Assembly: GCA_964598425.1 (NCBI GenBank)
Contig: CAZRBV010000007.1
Span: forward strand, 1 to 64,000
DNA: 64,000 nucleotides
Source: UBA12567 sp964598425
GTDB lineage: Bacteria > Planctomycetota > Phycisphaerae > Phycisphaerales > SM1A02
Direction of reading: 5' to 3'
Shown here: positions 11,882 to 23,364 of the stretch, piece by piece
Layout: each line of letters opens with the position of its first letter
Numbering within the stretch: the first letter of the stretch is position 1
Notes under the pieces: generated by a model
The model's database searches: none
Told to the model about the DNA's origin: nothing
Seen by the model: the letters and a program-made list of their open reading frames with translations, nothing else
Position numbers and translations under genes: made by a program

Positions 11882-14800
11882 ATGAATACCAGTCGCCGCG
11901 TTCGCCTTACCTTTCTTGCAGTGATGTCGCTGGCCACTGCAGGTGCTGTCATGGCTGCCCGCCCAGGAGCGGGCACGATCCAGGGAAACGCAGACTTCAC
12001 GAGTGCTGCTACGCCTGCAGCAGGATTGTCTCAGGCTTCATCCACTCAATCCGTGGTGATTCCGGACGATCTGCAGAACCACCGACTCAAGGTCCGGCTC
12101 AGTCGCGATCTCGGGGCTCGCCTCCTTCCCGATGGACGGCTCTTCTCCATGAAAGGCCGCGATCTCACTGGAGTCGCAGGCCTGTTGGATTCGCTCGCCG
12201 TCCAACTCAGCCCTGCCACAACGATTCCCGAGTCAGAACTGCAACGGCTCCGACGGCGTGCCACGATGCGGAGCGGCGGATCATTTGCTGACATTGGCGC
12301 GACGTTCTGGGTCAATGGCAATCCCGAGGAGATGGGGCACGTCGCTCGACGACTGGCCCGACTGACCGAATTCGAAGTTGTGTCGTTTGCAAGGCAAGCA
12401 CCGCAACCGGCCGTGCCGATCACACGACATCGCGATGTTCGGGGCAGTCAGCAGGTCGCCAGTCGAGGCATGTTCGAGCGTGAGCAGGACCGACCGATAG
12501 ATCCCGCGCTCGAGACCATCCGTGAGTACAAGGCTCAGCAGGAAGACAGGCTTCGCGATGGTCTCATTGCAGGACTCGAAGCAAGCGAACGTCTGCGGCT
12601 GAAAGGCATCGAGGACCGAGATGACGCCACCATGGCAGCAAGCCAGAAACACGCTCACGACGCACCTGTACGGAGCGGTGGCAGAGCGAATTCCTGCTGT
12701 TTCCACATCTTTGTTGAGAGCGTGCTCGCGGCGGAGGCGTACGGCCCGCTCTACCTGAGCGGCTCTCAGAACGGTGTTGCCGACGAAGATGCGTGCCAGG
12801 TCCTTGCCCAGCAGGCAGCCCGCGAATACCTGGAATCTGCGACTGGGCCACAGGACTGGTCCCAATTGGTCACAATCGAATTCGACGAAGATGGCACGGC
12901 CCCGGGCTCCTGCCGCTCGTTCGGCGCCTGCTGCACGGATAGCGGAGAAGCTGGGGTTGTCTTGCGAGGTGGCTCGAACAGTTATCAGGACGAGTGCGAT
13001 GAGATCCCAAGCGCCTTCTTTACGCCAGGCGACCCGGTTCCCACACTACCCAGTGACGTCGGCCTCTCCTGGGAATGGGGAGAGTGGACGCGTGCATACC
13101 AGAACTGCGATGTCTGCCGCCTCCAGTTTGGCATGTGCTGCTTCACCGCTGAAGCGGTAGACACCGTCGAGACCGAAGACTACGAAGATACCCAGATCGG
13201 ATCGACAACCAATGACAAGTTCCGCGACTGCAACGTCGCTTCTGCCAGCACAGCCAATGCGCCTGGTGTCCCCACGTATGTGCAGAATTGGGTGCCGTCA
13301 ACTGTAGGCGGCCGCTGGAATCAGCCAGACATGGAGCCGTTGCCACTGGCCATCTATACCGGAAATCTGCGATCGGCAGACGTCAACTTCACGCCGCAGT
13401 GGCAGGGGCACGGCCTCTTGGAGGAGAACCAGACCCCGTTCCCCTGGGACGCAACGGAGACCAACCCGTGGCCTTACTCCAACCCGTGGATGCGGACCCA
13501 GCCCGGCATGTTGCCGGTCATCGGATCGTCGAGGCTCGTGACCAACAACGATGACTCGTCCGCTGAAGAGCGATGCCTCTCTCTGGCAGGCATGTGGAAC
13601 GGTTACGTCAATGAGGCTGATTTGGACAACTTCCCCACGCTGCTCTTCGAGGGTGAAAGACTGTGCCTTGAGGAGGAGACGATTCTCGGCGGGTGCATGA
13701 CGTCCGATGGTTCCGTCCTGATTATGGACAGGGGGGCCTGTGGCGACGAGGCTGGACTCCTGGGCCTCGATCTGGCGGACATTCCAAATCCGCTCTGGCA
13801 GGCGAACATGCTTAATCCGTCACTGCTGATCCCTGACGAGCAAGGGAACCCTTCCCACCAGATTCACAAGAACCAGTGGCGGCCGACCTGGGCGCTGTGG
13901 TTCACACCGCCAACGACGACGTGCCCCTTTGTTGACTGCGGCAGCGCAACAGATCCGGCAGGCGTATCACCTGCATTCATCACCTGGTGTCCACCCTGGA
14001 GTCCGACCCGAGACGATGCCATCGATCCGCTCTGCTCGCAGAGCAGTTCTCCGGGGTACGAGGTTCCCCCGTGGGAATACATGGGTCAGTATGTCGAGTG
14101 GACCGGCTGGGATCCGGAATTGTGGTATTCCCAGGGCGTCACGCTTGGCATGACCGAGAGTGATTTTCTGGACTGGTTCCCCCCACTGACCATCGACACC
14201 GGACTGTTGCCTGCCCATGACACTGGCGAAGTCACCGAGGGCATCTTCGAACCAGGCTTCTACGGCAATGTCGTGAAGTTTGGTCTGACCCCGACCTGTA
14301 CGCAGTACGAGAACACACCCACCCAGGGGTTGGCAACACAGCGACCGTACACCGATAGTCCGTGGGATTATGGGTCGGGCGAACCGTGGTGGCTCGTGTA
14401 TCCCACATGGAACCAGTGGATCTATGGCTGGCAGGTTGACAACTTTGACGCTGAAACCGCCGGCGGTGTCGTCCCTCAAGTGTTGTATCCGTTCAACGAT
14501 GGTTTCAATCGCTGGACAGACGCTGCGTACTTGTTTGACTACGGTTCTGCGCCCGACCCAGATGACCTGACAAACGCGAGATACGTCCAGTCACCCGCAC
14601 CCGGGGTCACGACGTGGATGTATCAGGGTGATATGGGCGCGGGGGGAGCGGTCCCTCCAGGCGGTCATACCCCCGAGGGGTACAGCGGCCCCTATGTCTT
14701 CTCATATCTCATCCCATCGGAATTCCCCCTCGAGGGTGACCCCACGCGCGGCAGTTGCTTTTTCCCGCACAGCGTGACATTCCCAACGCTGTTTGACTCG

Positions 14801-17737
14801 CATGAACTTGATGGTGAACAGGCGTGCTACGTCGGCAACTACTGCAATGACGAGAGCTGCTGCAACGCGGTCGACGCCATTCAGCCAGGCTGCTGCGCAG
14901 GCACTGGCGAGCATGTGCTGTGGGATCCGGAGTGCATCCAGGTTGCCATTGATCTCTACCTGAGTGATCAGAGCACCGCGTACTTCGATTCGAGCTTCCA
15001 CTATGAAGACTTCACGTGCGGCGGGATTACACCTTTCCTGGTACCGAGTTGGCCCGTGTCCGAGGATGGGGCGTACGATCCGACCTACGCGTATCCGGTT
15101 GACAAACCGGCGCCTCGCGTTCTCTTTACGCCTGGCCAGTACAACCCCGACCCGCGAAATGTCTCCATCAATCCGTATCTCGATGCGGTCCTCCCGGACT
15201 ACATTGACCCCACGTACGTTGATGGTTCGTGCGAGGTTGCGGACACAAGTTTGATCAACTCGCTCTCACCGCCACTGCCGGTGCCGCCCGACAATCCAGG
15301 CTTCGCTGACTACGAGCAGGTGCGAGATCAAGCTGGACGCTTGTACCAGTTCGTTCCCCGCTGTCAGGGCATCTTCTCGTCGGCCGGGCAATGCAACGTC
15401 CCAGGCACCGAGAGTGGCCGAAGCGCCTGGGAGGCGGTTGCGGATGATGAAAGCATCTACATCGGGTGCCAGGACTTCGACTGCTGCATGCGGGTTGTCG
15501 CCACCATGCTGCAGGAGAAGGATGCAACCAAGGGCGCAGATGCCTACACGGATCTGGAATGGATCAACTTTGTCCACATGGGCTCGACCGACAGCGATGT
15601 ACCGATGTCTGGCCAGTGGACGCCGTACATGGCCATGAAGGCTCGGGAACTGTGCTACCCCGCGATTGAGTCATCTGCGACGACGCCCGACTTCTTCCCG
15701 TTGCAACTGCACGCCGGCACCGAGGCATACCAGCAGGTTGCTGGAGCGCCTGGCGAGAAGTCATCCGTCTACATCGAAGGCCCGGACGCCAGCGATGTCA
15801 CTGCGAACGAGACGCTCCGCCAGTTGATCTACGCGCCGCTTTCATGGACCGACCCGCTGGGTACGGTTGCCACTGGAGAATGCCTCCCGCCGCGACAGAA
15901 CATTCATGAGATGTGCCCAGCCCCCTATTACAGAGCCGAGGGTATGGGCCTCTGGCCTGAGTCTGATCCGTTTGAGTTCGGCAATCAGGACTTCTTCAAG
16001 ACGTGGACGTCCGGGATGTCATACCTCTCGCAAGTCAGCGGAGAAGAACTCAATCCGTACGGCGAAGGCATGAAGATCGCCGTACTCTCTGAGTCGGCAT
16101 GGCTCCAGACCTGGCAACCACCGTTTGGAGGCGGTCCGGTTCAGGGTGCTGTACACGAGGATCTGGAGAATGTCATCCTCGAAGGCCCTGCCATGGGACT
16201 TCCCGAGGTCATCATTGACTTCAGCGACCCCGCCGCCGCCGCGCGTGGCACTGCCGTCCTTGGCGTTCTTGCGGCAACCGACAATGGGTTTGGCGTGACT
16301 GGCATGGCGCACAACGCCCAGACCTACTACTTCCCGACTCGCGCGGTGCCCGCTCCCGGGCTTGGACCGCAAGAGCGGCTTGAGGATGCCTTCATTCACG
16401 CGATTTCGATTCTCGATTCCGGCGATGTGCTCCTGCTCGCGCTCGACACGTCGAGCAGCGGCTTCATGCTTGCTGACCCGGAACTCCTTGACCTGATCAC
16501 CCTGGCGGCTGCCTCTGATATCCACGTGGTCATCCCCGCTGGAGATACGGCGAGTCCAATCCCCGCCGTGGCAGAATTCACAGGCATCGAGAACGTCACC
16601 GTTGTTGGAGCCGCTGTCCCCGGAAGCGACAATCAGTATCTGCGATGGTGGACTTCGAACTACTTCGCCGAAGATGACACCGTCACGTCCCCAACCCTTG
16701 GAGCACCAAATATCTGCGCCTGGGGCGGCGCCGTCACCACGACCGGTGGCAATGCCAACCTTACCCTGCTCACCATCGATGGCGCTGCTGATGTCGATCC
16801 CACGGACGGCACGTATCAGCTCACCGAAACGGGCCGCGCGAGGTCATACACCAACGACTTTGGATCGCAGCTGGATGGCACAATCGCAGCGGCCTCGCAG
16901 GTCGCCGCGAGTCTGGCCTGCGCCCAGAGCTTCTGCGCAAGCTGGTACGGCGATCCCCTTATTCCAAGCGTCATGCAAGGTCGGCTGTATGGCACCGCCG
17001 TCTACGGCAACGCTGGAGGCCAGCCCGCTGGTCTGACTGTCACGCCTGGCAACAGCAGCGGCCCCTTCACATGGGATCTCGACGCCGCGGAGGACGCCGA
17101 GCAGCGAAGCATCGGCCGAATCCCGAGGCTTGGCCGGCTCCTCGAGAATCTCGCGTTCACAACCCCCGACGACGAAGACTTCGCTGACGAGATCCCGTTC
17201 CGAATCATTCGCATGGACATCGTGTCCGGCAATCTTGAAGACGGCTCCCGATTCAGCCTCATGCTGCAGGGGGATGATGAATGGGCATGGCTCAGCAGTG
17301 AACAGACAGGGCCAGGCAAGCAGACCGTAGATTTCTACACGCCTGGGACGATTCGGTATACCTCGCACCGCGACTTCACCGATGTTCAGCTCACCTGCGA
17401 GATCGCAGAAGATCTCATTTCCACCAGTGGGTTTGGAATCTTCTCCGTCCGGGCCGGGCCGGACAACTCGGGATTCTTCAAGACGTATGTCTTTGACTTC
17501 AACCGAAATGCGTGGAGGCAGTTCTCTCCGGATCAGAACCCTCCCGCCACCACCCCGCGGGAGTGGCCTGCTGAGCCGTGGCCTGGTGCCCCCGTCGGTT
17601 TGAACCGGTACCTTGAGCCTGAGACAGGTCGAATGTACATCCGACTGCTGACCAGTTCGATCACCAATGAGGATTACCATTACTACCTCGACTTCGTCGA
17701 ACTTCAAGGCGTCCTTGGCGGTGACATACCGCACTGA
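11882..17737 (+). CDS. giant secreted protein with degenerate subtilisin-like domain
   Basis: The 1951-residue product starts with a clear signal peptide (MNTSRRVRLTFLAVMSLATA, cut likely after AVMA). Residues of about 50-170 resemble the prodomain found before planctomycete subtilases. A very long Trp/Tyr/Pro/Cys-rich region follows (about 200-1390), with CC pairs such as FGACC and FGMCC. The region at about 1395-1720 follows the subtilase fold pattern. At the usual catalytic positions it has KIAVLSES (Ser 1403 for Asp), RGTAVLGVLAA (Arg 1455 for His), IPAGD (Asp 1555 for the oxyanion Asn) and DGTIAAAS (Ile 1668 for Ser). It is therefore probably a non-catalytic surface or extracellular protein. 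An ATG at 11870 is the alternative start. Confidence 0.75.
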   Translation: MNTSRRVRLTFLAVMSLATAGAVMAARPGAGTIQGNADFTSAATPAAGLSQASSTQSVVIPDDLQNHRLKVRLSRDLGARLLPDGRLFSMKGRDLTGVAGLLDSLAVQLSPATTIPESELQRLRRRATMRSGGSFADIGATFWVNGNPEEMGHVARRLARLTEFEVVSFARQAPQPAVPITRHRDVRGSQQVASRGMFEREQDRPIDPALETIREYKAQQEDRLRDGLIAGLEASERLRLKGIEDRDDATMAASQKHAHDAPVRSGGRANSCCFHIFVESVLAAEAYGPLYLSGSQNGVADEDACQVLAQQAAREYLESATGPQDWSQLVTIEFDEDGTAPGSCRSFGACCTDSGEAGVVLRGGSNSYQDECDEIPSAFFTPGDPVPTLPSDVGLSWEWGEWTRAYQNCDVCRLQFGMCCFTAEAVDTVETEDYEDTQIGSTTNDKFRDCNVASASTANAPGVPTYVQNWVPSTVGGRWNQPDMEPLPLAIYTGNLRSADVNFTPQWQGHGLLEENQTPFPWDATETNPWPYSNPWMRTQPGMLPVIGSSRLVTNNDDSSAEERCLSLAGMWNGYVNEADLDNFPTLLFEGERLCLEEETILGGCMTSDGSVLIMDRGACGDEAGLLGLDLADIPNPLWQANMLNPSLLIPDEQGNPSHQIHKNQWRPTWALWFTPPTTTCPFVDCGSATDPAGVSPAFITWCPPWSPTRDDAIDPLCSQSSSPGYEVPPWEYMGQYVEWTGWDPELWYSQGVTLGMTESDFLDWFPPLTIDTGLLPAHDTGEVTEGIFEPGFYGNVVKFGLTPTCTQYENTPTQGLATQRPYTDSPWDYGSGEPWWLVYPTWNQWIYGWQVDNFDAETAGGVVPQVLYPFNDGFNRWTDAAYLFDYGSAPDPDDLTNARYVQSPAPGVTTWMYQGDMGAGGAVPPGGHTPEGYSGPYVFSYLIPSEFPLEGDPTRGSCFFPHSVTFPTLFDSHELDGEQACYVGNYCNDESCCNAVDAIQPGCCAGTGEHVLWDPECIQVAIDLYLSDQSTAYFDSSFHYEDFTCGGITPFLVPSWPVSEDGAYDPTYAYPVDKPAPRVLFTPGQYNPDPRNVSINPYLDAVLPDYIDPTYVDGSCEVADTSLINSLSPPLPVPPDNPGFADYEQVRDQAGRLYQFVPRCQGIFSSAGQCNVPGTESGRSAWEAVADDESIYIGCQDFDCCMRVVATMLQEKDATKGADAYTDLEWINFVHMGSTDSDVPMSGQWTPYMAMKARELCYPAIESSATTPDFFPLQLHAGTEAYQQVAGAPGEKSSVYIEGPDASDVTANETLRQLIYAPLSWTDPLGTVATGECLPPRQNIHEMCPAPYYRAEGMGLWPESDPFEFGNQDFFKTWTSGMSYLSQVSGEELNPYGEGMKIAVLSESAWLQTWQPPFGGGPVQGAVHEDLENVILEGPAMGLPEVIIDFSDPAAAARGTAVLGVLAATDNGFGVTGMAHNAQTYYFPTRAVPAPGLGPQERLEDAFIHAISILDSGDVLLLALDTSSSGFMLADPELLDLITLAAASDIHVVIPAGDTASPIPAVAEFTGIENVTVVGAAVPGSDNQYLRWWTSNYFAEDDTVTSPTLGAPNICAWGGAVTTTGGNANLTLLTIDGAADVDPTDGTYQLTETGRARSYTNDFGSQLDGTIAAASQVAASLACAQSFCASWYGDPLIPSVMQGRLYGTAVYGNAGGQPAGLTVTPGNSSGPFTWDLDAAEDAEQRSIGRIPRLGRLLENLAFTTPDDEDFADEIPFRIIRMDIVSGNLEDGSRFSLMLQGDDEWAWLSSEQTGPGKQTVDFYTPGTIRYTSHRDFTDVQLTCEIAEDLISTSGFGIFSVRAGPDNSGFFKTYVFDFNRNAWRQFSPDQNPPATTPREWPAEPWPGAPVGLNRYLEPETGRMYIRLLTSSITNEDYHYYLDFVELQGVLGGDIPH

Positions 17738-18067
17738 TCTCACGCATTGCAGACAGTGGGGCGAACTCAGACCCCATTGAATTCGTTCATTGTGCCAGCC
17801 GGCTCCCTTCGGGGAGCGGGCTGTGTTGTGTTTCCACTCTCGTGACACGATGACCACGGAACAGCTCAACGCATCTCATCTCTCCGAGTCAGACGTAATG
17901 TCCATCCCTCAGATCAGCCGAATGGCCGCGTCCGGGGCTTCTCAAAGATGCAGTCAAGCAAAGACACGCCAATGGGGGATAGGCGGCACGCCTCCTTTGA
18001 GGGCGGCAGCGAACGCCTGAGCGCAGATACTGATTCTGTGACAGTGCGAGGAACCCGACTCGACGAT
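17738..18067. other. intergenic region between convergent genes
   Basis: A 330-base gap between the giant secreted protein (plus) and the RsbW-like gene (minus). A terminator-like hairpin is at 17797-17822. I see no gene or repeat in the rest. Confidence 0.5.
17797..17822 (+). terminator. terminator with UUCG tetraloop
   Basis: AGCCGGCTCCC and GGGAGCGGGCT pair with one internal G-G mismatch around a TTCG loop closed by C-G. A moderately T-rich stretch (TGTGTTGTGTTT) follows. It lies 60 bases after the giant secreted protein gene. Confidence 0.65.
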
Positions 18068-18484
18068 TCAGGGGGAACGCCACCGCATGACGATTCGATT
18101 CCCTGGAGGGGCCACCTCTACTTCGGTCATGAATGCGCGGATCAGCGCCAACCCTCGGCCCGATGCAATAGTGAGATTCTCATCCGCTGTCGGATCGGGA
18201 ACCGAGGAGGGATCGAATCCCGGTCCCATGTCCTCCACCGTCAAGGTCACCGCATGCGGCGAAACCTCGGCTTCAACACGTAGCTCCAGTGACTGATCTC
18301 CGCCGTGCCCGTGGCGAATGGCGTTCGCCAGTGCTTCCTCCGTCGCGAGCCGAACAGCAAAGACAACGGCGGAATCCAATTGGGCGGTGGTCATCGCCTC
18401 AAGGATCTCCTCGAGTACGGCTTGACAGGAATCACGATCCCCGAGAATTCGCCAAGACCCTCGCCAGCACGGATCAGGACTCAT
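18068..18484 (-). CDS. RsbW/SpoIIAB-like anti-sigma factor kinase
   Basis: The 138-residue protein of the HATPase_c_2 type shows the Bergerat ATP-binding boxes: EEALANAIRHG (N box), DMGPGFD (G1) and GRGLALIRAF (G2). Such kinases bind a sigma factor or other target and phosphorylate a STAS-domain antagonist. The start at 18484 gives a perfect ATGA overlap with the stop of the 75-residue ORF upstream; an ATG at 18502 is the alternative. It is the third gene of a minus-strand unit with a STAS protein two genes upstream, as expected for a partner-switching pair. No cognate sigma factor is adjacent. Confidence 0.87.
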   Translation of the reverse strand: MSPDPCWRGSWRILGDRDSCQAVLEEILEAMTTAQLDSAVVFAVRLATEEALANAIRHGHGGDQSLELRVEAEVSPHAVTLTVEDMGPGFDPSSVPDPTADENLTIASGRGLALIRAFMTEVEVAPPGNRIVMRWRSP

Positions 18485-18708
18485 GTCTCTCCCCCAATCC
18501 ACGGCAGGGCCAAGGCCGGTCGTGCACTCGTCGGACTGCCGCCAATGAATTCACACCACGCCAGCGCTGCGATGATTGCCCGCCAGGTTCCCACGTCACG
18601 CCGTGCTCGTATGCACGCCTCTGGACCGTTGAACGCCACCATCAGGACATCTGCAGCGGGCACCAACAGGAGGCAGCACGTCAGCCGACTTCGCACAGCA
18701 TCTCTCAA
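18481..18708 (-). CDS. small unknown protein inside the partner-switching operon
   Basis: A 75-residue reading frame fits exactly between the STAS gene and the RsbW-like gene. It starts with TTG in a TTGA overlap with the STAS stop and ends in an ATGA overlap with the kinase start. The product has a hydrophobic N-terminal half (CCLLLVPAADVLMVAF), several cysteines and a Pro/Ala-rich tail. A hand count gives about two thirds G or C at third codon positions. I do not recognise a family. It could be a real coupled protein, or a non-coding spacer whose frame happens to be open. Confidence 0.5.
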   Translation of the reverse strand: MRDAVRSRLTCCLLLVPAADVLMVAFNGPEACIRARRDVGTWRAIIAALAWCEFIGGSPTSARPALALPWIGGET

Positions 18709-19073
18709 TTCTCATTCAGCAGCATGGATCTGGCAGCGGCGAAATCCACTTCGCTCTGAAGTACCTGATCAAGCCGGGTGATGCGAAACACCTCAGCGAT
18801 TGGCTCGGCAATGTGGATCAGGCACAGCCCACCCGATCGATCCTGCATCTTGCTGTTCAAGGTAATCAGAAGGCCAAGCGCAGACGAACTCAGGTGCTGG
18901 ACATCCTCGAAGTTCAACACGAGATTCGCTGATGACGCTCCGAGAAGGACCGTGTCGATCTCCTCGCCAATGTCGCGAATCATCATTTCGTCGAGAATGT
19001 GATGATCAATCAGGGTGATCTCGGTAACGCCACCCTCATCCCGAACACGCACGTGTTGATACTTGCCGGACAC
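18705..19073 (-). CDS. STAS-domain anti-anti-sigma factor
   Basis: The 122-residue single-domain STAS protein is related to SpoIIAA/RsbV. The switch segment DVQHLSSSALGLL (Ser 62-64) matches the phosphorylatable serine of this family, which the partner kinase would modify. The start is GTG at 19073, seven bases after a strong GAGGAGG. It is the first gene of the unit STAS, 75-residue protein, RsbW-like kinase. It probably controls an alternative sigma factor or another output located elsewhere. Confidence 0.9.
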   Translation of the reverse strand: MSGKYQHVRVRDEGGVTEITLIDHHILDEMMIRDIGEEIDTVLLGASSANLVLNFEDVQHLSSSALGLLITLNSKMQDRSGGLCLIHIAEPIAEVFRITRLDQVLQSEVDFAAARSMLLNEN

Positions 19074-19159
19074 GGGACGACCTCCTCAGGATTTCAACAC
19101 AACGTTCCCGCGATCGTGCAGACACTCGGCCGTCCCACGGAGAAGAACGCGAGCCCACT

Positions 19160-22063
<2,904 letters not shown>

Positions 22064-22194
22064 GCGTGGTCTCCACTCTCAATCTCGGAACGCGACGACC
22101 CCCCACGGCCAGCCTCTCAATGCTGGCTGCAGGATTACCGGCCACACCCGGCGATTCCATTTCGCCAGCCGCGCCGAGAGGGCGTACGGTAGCC

Positions 22195-23364
22195 CTAGGG
22201 GCCGTTTCCTGCAACCTGCTGAACCGACCTGCGGGCTGCCATAACCGAGCCGAACCAACCGAAGAGGCAGGCTGACTCATGGGGGCCGGGCGAGGCCTCC
22301 GGGTGGAACTGGACACCGCGAATCGGCAGTGTCTCGTGCCGGAACCCGGCCACCGTGCCATCATTGAGGTGGGCATGCGTGACGACACAGCCAGCAGCCG
22401 TCAGCGAATCCGCATCGACGCAGAATCCATGATTCTGGCTCGTAATGAAGATCCGCTCGGTTTCAAGGTCGCGAACGGGCTGATTGGCCCCCCGGTGGCC
22501 GAAGGGCAGTTTCCAGGTCGTCGCCCCCAAGGCAAGGGCCAGAAGCTGATGGCCCAAACAAATACCAAACAGGGGGACCTCTCCTATCAGTGCTCGCAGT
22601 GGCTCTATGACCGAAGTGACGGCCGCGGGATCGCCCGGGCCATTGGACACGAAAACGCCCTCGGGCTCCATTGCCAGAATGTCCTCCGCGGACGTCCCTG
22701 CCGGCACAGGACGGACCTCGCAGCCCGCCGAAACCAAGTGTCGAAAGATGTTGCGTTTGGCTCCGCAATCGATCGCCACAACGCGGTACGGACGATCCAC
22801 CGGAATGCCATCCGAGGGTGGCCACCAGGCGTCCAGTGGCTCGTTCCAGGCCTCGGGGGGGCTCGCCCCCGCCTCGCTGGCCAGATCTTGCCCCTCCATT
22901 TCGGGAAGGCTTCTGGCAAGTGCCACCAGTTCATCGTCGCCACGATGATCGGCAATTGCCAGCACCCCACGGAGTACACCAGCCCCCCGAAGCCTCCGGA
23001 CGAGCGCACGCGTATCGATGCCCGTCACACCCGGAATCTCTGACCGCTCAAGCCATTCAGAGAGCCCCTCCTCGGACCGACAATTGGATCGAAGCGACGC
23101 CAGCTCCCGCACCACATAGCCAGCAACCTGCGGAGCAGCGGCCTCGGTGTCATGGTCACACACCCCGTAATTCCCGACATGGGAGGTAGTCGAGACCAGA
23201 ATCTGGCCCCGATAGCTGGGATCGGTAAGTGATTCCTGATAGCCGGTCATGGCGGTTGAGAAAACAACCTCGCCGCAGGCGGTTCTGGGGGCTCCAAAAC
23301 CACAGCCTGTGAAGACTGCGCCGTCCTCAAGAACAAGTCGCGCCGATAGGATCGCATCCGGCAT
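22195..23364 (-). CDS. carA: carbamoyl-phosphate synthase small subunit
   Basis: The 389-residue CarA is the glutamine amidotransferase subunit that supplies ammonia to CarB for pyrimidine and arginine synthesis. The N-terminal domain has the conserved TAMTGYQESLTDPSYRGQI. The C-terminal class I GATase domain has SNGPGDP, the nucleophile motif FGICLGHQ and VQFHPEASPGP. The ATG at 23364 is chosen because conserved sequence starts immediately after it; longer frames run into priA. carB is not adjacent. Its start codon overlaps the divergent priA ATG. Confidence 0.96.
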   Translation of the reverse strand: MPDAILSARLVLEDGAVFTGCGFGAPRTACGEVVFSTAMTGYQESLTDPSYRGQILVSTTSHVGNYGVCDHDTEAAAPQVAGYVVRELASLRSNCRSEEGLSEWLERSEIPGVTGIDTRALVRRLRGAGVLRGVLAIADHRGDDELVALARSLPEMEGQDLASEAGASPPEAWNEPLDAWWPPSDGIPVDRPYRVVAIDCGAKRNIFRHLVSAGCEVRPVPAGTSAEDILAMEPEGVFVSNGPGDPAAVTSVIEPLRALIGEVPLFGICLGHQLLALALGATTWKLPFGHRGANQPVRDLETERIFITSQNHGFCVDADSLTAAGCVVTHAHLNDGTVAGFRHETLPIRGVQFHPEASPGPHESACLFGWFGSVMAARRSVQQVAGNGP

